NCBI GenBank assembly: GCA_039720395.1
Contig: CM077827.1
Coordinates: forward strand, 21,480,375-21,544,374
Reading direction: 5' to 3'
Origin: Liquidambar formosana
Taxonomy: Eukaryota > Streptophyta > Magnoliopsida > Saxifragales > Altingiaceae
DNA: 64,000 nucleotides
Part shown: one piece after another, positions 38,101 through 50,900 of the stretch
Numbering within the stretch: the first letter of the stretch is position 1
How the letters are laid out: every line of letters begins with the position of its first letter
Notes under the pieces: model-generated
The model's database searches: none
The model's input: only the letters and a program-made list of their open reading frames with translations
Told to the model about the DNA's origin: nothing
Made by a program: the position numbers and the translations under genes

Positions 38101-41100
38101 AATGGTGATAACTTACCTCATGTTTGGTATGAGGGGTGAGTGGGAGGATGGAAGGGGGAGGGAGGAAATGTAGAAGGAAAGGGCTCAAGGCTTGTGTTTG
38201 GTACATGGTTCAAAGTCTCTTCCGAGATGGACGAGATCTTGCCAGGTTAACCTAGTCTCGGAGGGGTCCGATACAAGAAATCCCAACTAACCAAGTATAT
38301 AGGAGGAAGACATTGTAACGGACGAGACAAACGAGTCAAATTTCGACAGTAGCTCGAGGGGTTGGAAGTCTCAAACGACCTTCTTCAATTCTCATCTAGA
38401 AATTTTTAAACATTTGTGGCTTCTTTCAATCTTTGAAGATTGAGAGAGAGGGAGAGAGATGAGCATTGTTTTCCTCTTGACGATTTAACCTATTATAACT
38501 TATAAAATTATAATTTGGTACCTTGTGTTTTAGAATTTCCCCAAAAAAGCAATCTATTTTAATATTAATTTTGTTTTATTTGTGAAAACAACCTAATAAT
38601 TTTAGAATTTTTTTTAAAAAATTAATTTTTTCATTAGCGAACAATTGGGTCCTTTAAAGAGTGATAATTTTTAATTCATATCTTATTTATATAAATTGTC
38701 TTAAATCTTTTATTATTTCTTTCAATTATAGTAATAAATAATAAACATGCCTTATATTTCAATAAAATAACTTATTAAATAATGTGTATTTTTATATAAT
38801 ACCAACATGCTAACGCTTGTTTTGATATTTTTTACCATATTTTGTGTCCTAAGTTATTTATTTTGCTTATTTGATGGTTCCTATATATATATATATATAT
38901 TTTTTTTTTTTTATTTGGATTTTTTTAATCATTCTTTCATACTTAAAGTTGTGTCTCGCCCAAAACACAACAAGATGGATGAGAATGAAATGACCGACAC
39001 CGAAACATGATGACGACCAAGATCGAGACATTGAACCATGGAGGGAAAGAAAAGCGTTACCCTCACCTTTTCTCATCTTTCCAAATTTTGGGGTAAAGAT
39101 GGAGGGAAAGAAAAGCGTTACCCTCACCTTTTCTCATCTTTCCAATTTTTGGGGTAAAGATGGAGGGAAAGAAAAGCGTCTTGTTAAAATGACCATATTA
39201 CCCTAACCTTTTCTCAACTTTTTTTTTACATGTGAGGGTAGAATAGTAATATCATACTTTTTAATATCCATCCATTCATCCTACCAAACACACAAGAAGG
39301 AAAGAGGAAGGAAGACAACTATCATTCCATCCATTCTACCAAACACACAAGAAGCAAAGAGGGTCTCCCTCCCCAAGGGTGGAAAGCTCATCCCTTGATT
39401 CCTTCCTTCCTTTCCTTCCTCCCACTTTTCCATCCTTCCTACCAAACATAGCATTAATGTTCTCTGCATCACTAAAACATTATTTATATTACCTCATAAT
39501 GATGATTATAATAATCAGCTGTTCAACATTTTTCTTATACTTTGTTTTCGTCTACAAATAAACAAATAGTGGATGCACCATCTTTGTAATAACTCGTAGT
39601 TTATGCTCTTATCCATTATATGTCGTATTTCATGTTCACCAAAGAAGCCTACGGAATGGCTGTCACTTCTTTAGGCTAAAACAATGGTGTTGTTACTCAG
39701 ACTTTTGCATGATCAAAAGCTTCTTCCTCAACATCATTTAGGTTGCATTTGGGAGAGCTTTTCTAGTACTCTTAATGGACTTCCCAGCCACAAAAGTTTG
39801 TTTTTGGAAAAGCAAGGGTGTTTGGTGGGTTCACTGACATTTGCTTTTGGAGGAATCCTGCCCTTGAAAAACTCATTTTGGAATAGTCATTGGATGTAGT
39901 TTTTGGATTCTGCAAAAGCTGGAAGCAGTGGTCCACTTAAGTAACATTTTCCATATGGACAACTTTGTCCATTTTTTTTCTCTTGTAAAGATGATAAAGC
40001 CTTCTTCCATCTTCTTTCAGAGCACAAACTATATAAAAAATCCAACCTAATTCTACATCTGCTATTCAAAATCAGATTGACATCTAGCTAGATCCTACTA
40101 TTTAAGATGTGGATTTTGATTGACCTTATTTCAATATGGATCTTTTGTCTCCTATAAAAACATGTCACGAAAACTAAGAACTGATCCATTTCTGTTCATC
40201 TTCTTCTTAGTGTTCTTTGATTTTGCATAATGTTGAATCACATGTTTCTATAACAGGAATAAGATAAAGAAATGATTGTGAGATTCTTCATTAAGATTTT
40301 TCTTCAAAACTTGTCAGCCCCTTTTTTACCAGGTTTTGTTTATTTCTTATGAGTTTGTGCTTTCATGGTAACTACAATAAAAATTTAAAAATATAATAAA
40401 ACCTGGTAAAAAAGACGCGTGTTTCTTCTAATCACATGACTTTTGAATCAAGCTCAAAATATGCTGATTTTCAAATGCTTCTTGCTTCTTCCTTGGGTTC
40501 ATATCTTACAGGATTATACCGCTTTTTATATTTTGGGTATGTTAGAAAGAGATGCGGAGAGCACAATCTGATTGTTAGTGTTCATGGTCTTGGTTGGGTA
40601 CTTTTGTCCAACTTGTATCACCATGACTGAGGGTCATTGTGTTCTCTGGAAATGCTCTGTTGCAAGCCAAGTGAAAAGGTGATGCCAAGTGTAATCATTG
40701 AAATCAGCCTACAAAACCAAAATATGGATTCACCAAGCACCAGTTCTTTTTTAAATTCATTTTTACAAAGCCCCTTTTGAGGGTTGAGTTCCTGTAAAGG
40801 ACTCTTCTTTCTGAAGACCTTTTCCAAATACAACTTTAGTCCTTTCAGAGTGTCGTCTTGCACCTCAACTGCTAGATTCAGAATGTTTATTTGAGTCAGG
40901 TTTTCTACTCATTCATCGAGCTGCCCAATGTAATCTAAACAAGCTATGTATCTTAGTAATTTCTTTAAAAGTTTAACCAGTGCATTTAGTCATTTAAAGA
41001 AATTAAAATCTAATATCACACTGACTTCAAGAGAAACTTAAGGATCGAAGACTTTAAATCTAATATGTCACTGATTTCTTAAAATATAATATCACACCAA

Positions 41101-42018
41101 CTTCAAGAGAAACTTGAGGATTGAAGGGAGATTTTAAGTGACAAGTTTGTGTAGCGGATTGAAAGTAAGCAGAATTGAGGAATGGAAAGTGATCAGGATT
41201 AATTACACATGATAGGGAAAGGATATTATATAAAATCTTACGGGAAAAGAAGAGAATTTATCACCTGAACGGTTATCGTAGGGTTTGAGGACTGAGTCTT
41301 TGAGTTTTATCCAAGTGACCACTTGGAGTTTTATCCAGGTTATGGGAAGCCAAACAATAGTTGAAACACTGATATGTTAGACTCATTCTGTCCCTCCTGT
41401 AGTGGAATGACAACTTGACAAGGATAGAGGCAGCATCATATTGAAATAGTCTATCTTGCACAGAAAATAGCTATGGTTCTTAAAGGGGGACTTGTCATTG
41501 ATGTTTTTATAATATGCATGCCATTGAATCATGACTTTCATGTTCTTGGCCATTGGAAATATTTTGTTTCTGTTTTTCTTCATCTGCTAAAGTGGATAGT
41601 TTGTCAGAAGTAACTAGACATCTTAGTCAATGCTTATTTTGTTCTTAATATAGTTTGATGCCAGATTTTCCCTCCTGGAGTGTGTCCTCATTCCACCTCT
41701 TTTCATTTTTTTTCCTTTTTTTTCTTGACAGAAATGATTAATTATTGTACAGAAACCTGACGAGGATATTTGTGTGAGATGTAATATTGTAAAATATTAT
41801 ATTCAGTAAGGGTAGTTTAGTCTATTAGGGTTAGATTCTAATAGTAGTGTCAGTCTTCTTATATTTAGTTTAAATTTACATTTCCTTGCACCATTTTTAA
41901 TGTCTACTTGATTCTTTCCACTTGACCAAGTTATGGTAACTTCTTTGAGTCAATGAATTACAATTATCTGATGTTGAAAGGCCACATTCTGCCATTTAGC
42001 TTGTCTTTTCTTTGCACA

Positions 42019-42058
<40 letters not shown>

Positions 42059-42152
42059 ATTGTTAAATATAATTGACAATAAAGATTTGATCTGGATTAC
42101 AAAAGTTGAAATTTTCATGGGATCTGTGCAGGGTATGAAGCCTCTCAAGTAG
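35166..42152 (+). CDS. Organellar class I peptide chain release factor-like (GGQ) protein
   Basis: Exons: 35166-35543, 35860-35935, 36337-36467, 36619-36689, 37127-37208 and 42132-42152, giving 759 nt and 252 aa. The core [20 protein letters not shown] carries the GGQ motif that triggers peptidyl-tRNA ester hydrolysis on the ribosome. The protein lacks the codon-recognition domains of full RF1/RF2. It resembles the short plant proteins typified by At1g62850, and more distantly ICT1/ArfB-type rescue factors. The Arg/Ser-rich N-terminus ([14 protein letters not shown]...) suggests mitochondrial or plastid import. An in-frame ATG at 35145 would add seven residues; I chose 35166 because the next residues look like a targeting peptide start. 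The last exon encodes only GMKPLK and stop, after a 4.9 kb intron. Reading through the fifth donor instead would add [10 protein letters not shown] and stop at 37241. No frame damage was seen. Confidence 0.9.
38116..39453. mobile_element. PIF/Harbinger-like non-autonomous element in release-factor intron 5
   Basis: The left end CCTCATGTTTGGTATGAGGG and the complement of the right end, TGCTATGTTTGGTAGGAAGG, share an imperfect terminal inverted repeat that extends into GTGGGAGGA-type purine stretches. Both sides are flanked by TTA (38113-38115 and 39454-39456), the Harbinger target. The interior is 1.3 kb and AT-rich, without a transposase ORF, and contains a 61 bp tandem repeat and extra CTACCAAACA subterminal copies near the right end. 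Confidence 0.6.
39038..39180. repeat. 61 bp tandem repeat, 2.3 copies
   Basis: Units start ATGGAGGGAAAGAAAAGCG at 39038, 39099 and 39160, and are nearly identical. They lie inside the Harbinger-like element. Confidence 0.9.
40321..40414. repeat. Perfect 17 bp inverted repeat around a 60 bp spacer
   Basis: CTTTTTTACCAGGTTTT (40321-40337) is exactly complementary to 40398-40414. It lies in release-factor intron 5 and could be a hairpin or a small MITE remnant. Confidence 0.85.
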
Positions 42153-44713
42153 AACTTATCGGATGGCAATTTCATGTGTCTGGTATATTGAGTTCGATTT
42201 TCATTTTCTTTATATTGTGTATTACTGCAGATGCCACAGAACCACTATGCATAGGAACTGGTCATGTTCCACCCTTCCCTTAAAAGAAGGATGCCTAAAG
42301 TCGTAATGAAGACAAGGAGGCTTCTTTTGAATTATGTTATAAATAAAGGGCCAAAAAGAAAAAAAAAAAAAAAACATAAACAAAGAGAAATGACAAAACT
42401 AATCAAGGTTATTTCTTAGGCCTTATCAATGTCAATCTATGGAAGGCTGCCCATTTTTTGACTAAAACGTAACTTAATAACTTACTAAAAAAATTTCTGG
42501 TCATATTTCAAGTTCCTTTTTTATGTTAGTGTTTCCTCTAATACACTATGCATTTACAAATGCAGGAATGCAGGATCAAGGTCACTATGGCATCATGGTA
42601 TTGTGTGGATCAAAGGTGCTGCCTAGGCAGAATTAGTCACAGATGGCAGAATATTTAAATCACAAATGTAGATACTTTTCTAGTGCTATTTTTTCATAAA
42701 TCTTTCTACTTGGTGGTGCTTTCTGATGGGAAAACACAATTTCAAAATATGGTCTTCCACCAATGTACATAATGAGGAACCTAAGATTTGTGGTCTCTTC
42801 AATCATTATCCCAAGTATGCCTAGGACATCAAGACTAAAAATTTGCTCTCCCTTGTCGGATTTGGTTAACAGCACTCACCGTCTCCCCTTCAGATTATTG
42901 TGTTTCAACAGCTCCAAGGTAGGTGTGGTTGGATGCTCCCTTGTTTGTTCTGGAGTTCTTTGTTGGGGTCATTGATTGTCAACCCCCAATTTGTAATTCT
43001 TTTTTTTAAAAATAAAATTTAAAAAAAAAAAAAAAAAACAGAATATTTCATGAAAAGTGGCCAAAAAATCCACTTAAACAATGGATTTTGAAAAAACTCT
43101 CTCCTACAAAGTTGTACAGAATGATGTTTTTTAGTAGATATCGCGACTAGTTTTCATAAAAACTTTAAGAAGTTTAAAATTAGTGGGGGAGTGCAAAGGA
43201 ATTTTTGTGTTGGCCGCCTTGAAAGACATTTACTGCTGATAATTCCTATCTTTGCCAGAGAATCAGAATACTTCTTTTGATCCCAGTATTGTTGTTTATT
43301 ATGAGATAATGATAATAATAATAAAAAATCAAAATCAAAACCTTGTATCTGTTTGAATGTTTTAAATTCATGTTTAACTAGCTAGTAGCTAATCCAATTT
43401 AGCTTTATCAATTCCTCCAAATCATGCTTAATATCTAGTTCGGATCAACATAAAATATGGAATGGATTTGGTTTTCCTCTCGACAATATCGCAAAACTTT
43501 ACCGCATGGCATTTGTCTTTCTATTTTTTGTGGGGGTTGTTGGGTTTGGTTGTGAGGGTTGTGTTTGAAGAGGAAGGGGATGTTAATTACCGTTATTTTA
43601 TTTCGCCATCCATGCAAAGAAAGATGAGGAATGGCATTTATCACAACTTAAAACGAAAAAATAGCACATTTTTTTCAACCCAACTTCTTCGAGTATACTG
43701 AACAAATCCTTACTGCTATTAAGCTCTGTATCCCTGTAAGATCATAAGTCAACATCTCTTCTCATTAAATCTTTCCTTTGATTATTGACTTAAACCGGAT
43801 CAACTCTACTCAGCTAAACCTTAGAATCCAAATATTTTAAATTATTAGGAGTCATATGTGAATCCTTTCTCCGCTATGGTGCGAATACACTATCGCTATA
43901 TTCAAGGAAAACTAAGGACTGAAATGCTTTCAAGTTGTTATCCAACACACTTGCAATGCCATTTCAATCGAGTGTGATGATCATACATTGAGTGGTGGTG
44001 GAAGACCTATCTCCTGGGTCCAAAGAAGCATCCTGCATAACAGACTCTATCATGGCAACTAAGCTTGTAACATCTTCGCATTGCAAGAAGCAGAGCAGAG
44101 CAGAGATAATGACTGGCCATATACTGTCTCTGCCTTACCACTAGGTTGGTTAAGATGTCAACTAGCAGAGGCACCATTGGTTACTATTGGAAAAATTCCT
44201 CCCCTTACCTTCTGTTCTTTACTAGAACGCTCAATCCTGCCAGATCCTCTCTTCTTACTATCATTGATATAGAACAGCACAAATCACCAAAAAATTTTGG
44301 AATCCAGAATGAAAAACTAATGCACAGCTATCTTAAGAGTAGTTTAAAAACTGATCTTACAGCAGTACAGGATGTTCAGCATTGAACATTCCCACGTCTA
44401 ATACACAAAGAATATCTCTTCTTTCGAGAAAACTAATGTAAGTGGGACAAAGAATATCAGGGAAGTTTGCAGCATTATCACACTTCTGTAATACCCCGCA
44501 ATACCAGAATAGGAACCACTAGCAATAGCAGAAAGCAGATTTAGAGTAGCACCCAGCAAGCAGTTCACATCCTAATGGTTATAGTACAACGAAGGTGGCC
44601 GCTTCTACAGTCTGGATTATTGGAAAGAGCAGCAGTTGACCTTGGACCAGTGCAGAACTGTTTCTGCTCTACAAAAATGCACTATAAAAATATGTTTCCA
44701 CCAACATTAGTGC
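42153..44713. other. Convergent intergenic region between release factor and SERRATE
   Basis: Contains the 3' UTRs of both genes, whose exact ends cannot be read, and a half copy of the TTGCAACC-type MITE family at 43025-43190. No gene is supported. Small open frames here are A/T-rich and lack codon structure. Confidence 0.6.
43025..43190. mobile_element. Half copy of the 1983-2389 MITE family
   Basis: Reads CACTTAAACAATGGATTTTG, then CTCCTACAAAGTTGTACAGA, then ACTAGTTTTCATAAAAAC. It matches the right half of the element at 1983-2389 in order and orientation. The left half and termini are missing, and an A-run (43020-43038) abuts it. Confidence 0.65.
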
Positions 44714-44897
44714 CTACAAACTCCTATAGTCTATCACGGTGACTTCATCCTCAGGCGCATCTAGATCTTGATAACTGCACCCACATTGAATAAAAGTCAG
44801 CGCGAACTCCATTTTATCATGACTAGAATATACAAAATAAACCTCTGGATCAAAAACACGTATCATTTGCATAAGTGGAGATATTCAAAATCAGCAG

Positions 44898-44937
<40 letters not shown>

Positions 44938-47900
44938 TATAGATATATCACTTGATGTTGGCTAACTTGGCCTTTTTACCCTTATGCCGGCCGGCATAGT
45001 TGGCCAACTTGACTTGCAGAACCAGTCGAGCATCATATTTATGCTAAAGCTTTCAAGCAAATACCTAATAAGAATAAATAAATAATTACACAAGAAATGA
45101 TGTTACCATTGCAATTCTACAGGAGATAAGACAATTTCAACTATCATCAGATAATATAAATACATGCGCGTGCGTGTGCATGTGTGTGAGCAAACCTGTG
45201 GTTTAGTGTGGCAAGATAGAAAGACAATGAAAGAATTGTTAAAGAAAGCACTATTTTTACTATATAAAGAAAGAACTACTTTTATTATAAAATTGTTAAG
45301 AAAGATGATTTTCTGCCCAGCAGTATCCTACATATGGTGGCTTAAGACCGAAAACAATAAAATCAGGTAGGACAATACAACTGACCCAACAAATCCAAGT
45401 TACACCACTAGAGATCCGTATCCGCTAAATGCTAATAGGGTTATTGAGACCAGAGCCCATTGTGTTTAAATGGTAGCCATTTCATGATGGAAACAGGTTT
45501 TGTTGTTTGCACAAAGCATAGGGCATTCACTTGGCAAATAAGAGGGTCAACTAGATTGGTTTTGCGCCAGGCCCTCATAGTAAGAAAAGAAGAGCAACCT
45601 GATACACTGATATCTGGAACTTCTGGCAAAAGCCACTGGGGCAAGGTCAGAATAAGACTAATAATAATCCAGGTTTCCTTAATCAGATTGCGCAGTTTGA
45701 TTGTGACATTTCAGAACGGGCAGATAATTTGCCAAGGATATTAAGGAAACAACAATATTCAAATCAAGGATTCAAGGAAGTCTCTATACAAAATTATAAT
45801 ATAGGAAAAAGCACTCATGGAGTAACTTCAATGCATCTAGGTGATCTGTAGAACTTTTGAATATAACTTGAGGGAATAACAAGTCAAAAAGTGCCAAAAC
45901 TATATGGGAAAAATATAATTGACGCATAAGGCACTATGAAGCACTCACAGGGGAATCAAGTGGTTTTAAAGAAAAGATGAGGAATCAAGTGGTCAGAAAG
46001 GAAAGGATACCCCTAATCAAAACACATTTTTATTTTTACTAGTTTCATTTTTATTGTTACTATTATTATTATTATTTTCCATTCTTCTCTAGGCCAAATA
46101 TGAGGGAACCAACCAAAACAAATATAGAAGTAATCCCAAAAAAAAGAAGGGGGGGGGGGGGGGGGGTGGGGAGGGGAACCCATAAATATTACAAGAAATT
46201 TGTTTGTTTTTTGTTTTTTGGTTAAATGGGATGAAGTTAAAATGTATTAATGTAAAAAGGGCTGAAAAATAGATTTGAAAAAATATCCTCTAATTTTAAA
46301 ACAAGCACCTTGCACCTCCTCGTTCTCAAAAGTAAATCTCCTTCGGGGAACCCATCAATATTACAAGAAATTTGTTTGTTTTTTGTTTTTTTTGTTTTTT
46401 GGTTAAATGGGATAAAGGTAAGATGTATTAATGTAAAAAGGCTGAAAAATAGATTTGAAAAAATATCCTCTAATTTTAAGACAAGCACCTTGCACCTCCT
46501 CGTTCTCAAAAGTAAATCTCCTTCTAGATATACCAAAGAATGCATAGAGGAGCTGCCTTCCAAAACATGTGTTCTTACTGCCAACATTAAACTCCCGAGG
46601 CCAAAATAGATCCATCACAGTCCTTTGCATAAACCAATAAATAGCCAGAAAAACAAGGACAACCTGTGACTCTTTAGCCACAGAGCAATGAAGAAATAAA
46701 TGATCCATCATTTCCTCACTCATTTTACACATATACAACACCAATTGGGTATCATCCAACCCCCACGAATTAGATGATCAATAGTGATACATTTATTTCT
46801 AGTTTCAGTCCACCCAGCAAAGGCAACCTTAGAAGGAACACGAGGTCCACACCCTTTTAACAGGAAAATTCTACATCTCAAAACCCCTCAAGTATATGTG
46901 AAGAACACTAATGGAAAAATTACCATTAGAAGACTTACTCTGCACCAATGAATCTTCTCCATCTTTAGTCACAAGACTCACAACTAGATTATAAATCTTT
47001 CCAAACAAAGCCACCTCCTTCTCCATCTCCCAATCTTGATAATTCCTAATGAACAACAGGTTCCAATGCACATCTTTATTCGACCAAACCACATCTGCTA
47101 TCCAACCATCTTATTTGACTGCAATTGAATACAAATCTGAAAATTCCTCTTTAGGAGTAATGTTGCCACACCAAATTTAACCCTTTTACCATACCCCACC
47201 TTAAAAGACACCGTCGCCTTGTAAAAGTCATCAAAACCCTGCATGATATATGTCCAACACCAAACCGCAAGGGAAACCCATACTTCTTTTGTTCTCCACT
47301 CTCCAAAATTGAAGCTATACTTCCAAATAATAACTCTACTCCACAAACTGTCTCTCAAATGCAAACCTCCAAAGCCATTTCTCCAAAAGAGCTTGATTCA
47401 GGATAGTGAGCAAGGACTTAAATGTCAATATTGGCTGAAATATCTTGGGTGCAGAAATAGAAAAGTATCGAAAGATAAAAATTTTGATATTGATTTAGAG
47501 AAATGACGAAAATTAGTAGTAAAATGTGAAAATTTTCGATAAAATTTTGGGAAAAAAAATGAAAGACTAATAAACAATTTAGAAACATGATATTGTAAAT
47601 AAGAAAAGTATATAATGTGTAAGGTGCAAAAAGTGTACCGCTCAGCAAATAAAAAATACAGATTTATACAAATTTAAATTAGGTGATATATTTAAGATAT
47701 TATATATATGGATTACACACACACACACATATATATATACTCCCTCCGTTCCAATTTTAATGCTCTTCTTTTTGGGATGTTCCAAAATTATTGTCATATT
47801 CAAAAAGTCAATGACTCTTTTAATTTATTTCCTAAAATACCCTTTGTCATGAGTATCTGATCTTTTTCCAATGTTTTCTACACTTGTGGGTAAAATTGGA

Positions 47901-50900
47901 ATGTTAAAACATATATATTGATGTGAAAGCATTTAAAAAGGTTTCTAAAAAAGCGTATTTTTTCAAAGGGGATAGTCAATTGGGAACAAAGGGAGTATAT
48001 GACATTATAAATATACCTCACAGCACAAAGATAAGTCCATGAGGACCCATTATAATTCTATGAGCAATGTCTCCATTTTTTTATTTTTTAATCAACAACA
48101 AAGAAAAAATATTATTAATGACGAAAAAATGTACAAAGGAGACATTGTCTCCTTCAATCATCCCCACATGGATGATTCATCAAGGTAACAAAAATGGCCA
48201 ACTTTGGGTACTTCTCACCCATCCCTTGCTTCTGTACTAAATTTAGGATAGTCAATTTGGGTACCTTAATTTTACTTATCCTAGAACCTTTTATTTCTAT
48301 ATAGATATGTCCATGATTAACTTGTTGTTCACTCAAATTTTGGTCTCGTCAATTAAAACAATATCATCGACAAACATCACTATCTATGGATATTATTGAC
48401 TATGCCACAAGAATTGGGTGTGGAAATGTGTCTAGAGATTGAATTCATCAAATTCCCAAACTTAACCCGACCAAAACGAATTAAAAGATGGGAGAGTTTC
48501 TTTCACTAGAAACCCTTGAGCAGTAACACGATCCTCCGACCCACTTCTTTGACAACAACTCCGACCTCTCTCAATCTCTTGCCGCCCCCCCCCTCCTTTC
48601 CTTTTTCTTCTTCTTTTTCCGCAATTAGCCATGCACACCATGAGAGAGAGCTGTGCATGGCAGTATGGCACAAATCCTAAACCTATACTCGTGTTGTGTT
48701 GTGTTGTGTTGTGTCGTGTCATGTCTTGTCATGTCAACACAGGTACCTAGGGTTAAGGTGACATGCCTATGCATCATAGATTCTTGAATATGGCCACCAA
48801 TAAGTGGGCCCTAAATCATATCTTTTAATTGAGATCATATTTCGTAAACAGTTATCCCACATTGAACAAGTTTATGCCAAGTCCAGATGATTATCAACTT
48901 AATGAGCTTAGACTTGTTTCAACGATTATCCTTTTCAAATTATGTCATGCTCTATTGTCCACTGGAACTTTTTCTTACTAAATTATGTGGTTTCTCTAGC
49001 TTTTGTCCAATGTAAAGGAAATCACACGCATCTAGTTGTTGTGCATCTCTATAGTTGTCGTTCAAAGTCACTCTTCTATTGTCTTTTTCCCTTAGAAAAT
49101 AGTTATAAATTATATCAAGACAAACCGAGCATAAAATAAAGAGACACCACACATAAGAGCTTATTTATAAGAGCCTACACAAAAACACACATAAAGAAAT
49201 AAGGACAAAGAAAGAGGAACAAAAACAAAAGAATATTATAGTTGGTCTAAGTATTATAAAAATAAAAGTCTAAAAGATAATAATAATAATAAGAATTTTT
49301 TTTGATAAGGTAAAAGTGTATTAATGAACAAAAAGGGCGTCGCCCATGTACATGAGCCATATACAAAAAATAATCGACTCCCCTCTACACCCTAAAGAAG
49401 TCAACAAAACAAATAAAAGGAAGATGACGAGTATTAGTATGACTAGAAAACCACATATATAAAGACTTAACAAGAGAAGCCTTAAGGATAATAATAGACT
49501 TCTCCAACCCATCAAAAGTTCTAGCATTTCTTTCCCTCCATATGCACCAAAAAATGGCATGCAGAGCCATATTCCAAATCACTTTAGCATTCTTACATCC
49601 CCCCTTCAAATACCACCCCGACAAAAGGTCATAAATAGACGAAGGAAGCACCCAATAAACACCAAACATGTTGAATAAGAGCATCCAAAGACTCCTTGCC
49701 ACATCGCAATGAATGAAAAGGTGATCCACCGTTTCCAAGTCTTGTTTACAAAGAATACATCGATTCGGCACATACCAACCTTTTCTAGCAATATTATCCA
49801 AAGTCAAACACTTATTACTACCCACCAACCAACAAAAAAAGGCTACTTTAGTCGGAACTGAGGAAACCCATGTAACTTTAGCCGGAAGAAATCTATTCCC
49901 AATAGGTCTTAAAGAATTGTAGAAAGATTTTATGGAGAATAACCCTTTAGAAACCTTACGCCAAACCAAGGAATCATTCTGACCCACTAAAATCTTACTA
50001 TCATAAAGAACTTGGTAAAAATTCATTACATCCTCCAATTCCCAATCATTAAAGTGACGAATAAAAATAACATTCCAATGTTGAGTACCACCAACCCCTT
50101 CCAAACAATCCTTAATCAAAGCTTCCTTGTTAGAAGCAATAGAGAATAAAGAGGGGAATTCCACCATAAGAGGTGAATTAGAACACCACCAATCTTGCCA
50201 AAACTTCACTCTACAACCATCTCCCACTTTAAACCCAATATCTTTAACAAAATCACCAAAACCTTGCATAATCGCCTTCCAAAGACCCACACTATGAGAA
50301 CATCAACATCATTAGACCACCAACCCTCTCTAGTAGCACCATATTTCCATATAATAACATCTTGCCATAAGCCTTGAACTCCCCCACCAAATTGCCAAAG
50401 CCATTTACCCATGAGAGCTTGATTGGTACAAACAATGGATCTAACCCCTAAGCCTCCCAAATTTTTTGAAAGGCAAACGTTATGCCAATCAACAAGATGA
50501 TAATAATAAGAATTGTCCTTTGATGTTATCAAATGACCGCATTAAAATTTGGGGATGAGGTCAAAGTGCACTTTTGATGTTACAAAGTATTTCATCCGGA
50601 ACACCAATTTACTTCAAAAGAATAAATAAAACATAGGAGCCAAAAGGAAAAAAAAATGCAGATTAAAAGTTACCTTCGTAGACGTCGAGGATCTTGTCGG
50701 AAAGCTGGAGGTAAAGCAATCATTGGGCCCGGCCCACTTAACTGGGGAACTGTTCGCCCATTTCTTCCACCACCTTCAAAGGAGGCAGGTCCACCCTGCT
50801 CTCGCAACATCCTCATTGCAACTTCAGGAGGAGCAGGAACAAAGGGGCCCAATGGACTGCAATCACATCAAAATCTAAGTTCTAGCTGACAATAGCAAAA

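Noticed and set aside
41003..41130. Imperfect repeat of a CACTGACTTCAAGAGAAACTT segment
   Set aside because: Short local duplication without further structure.
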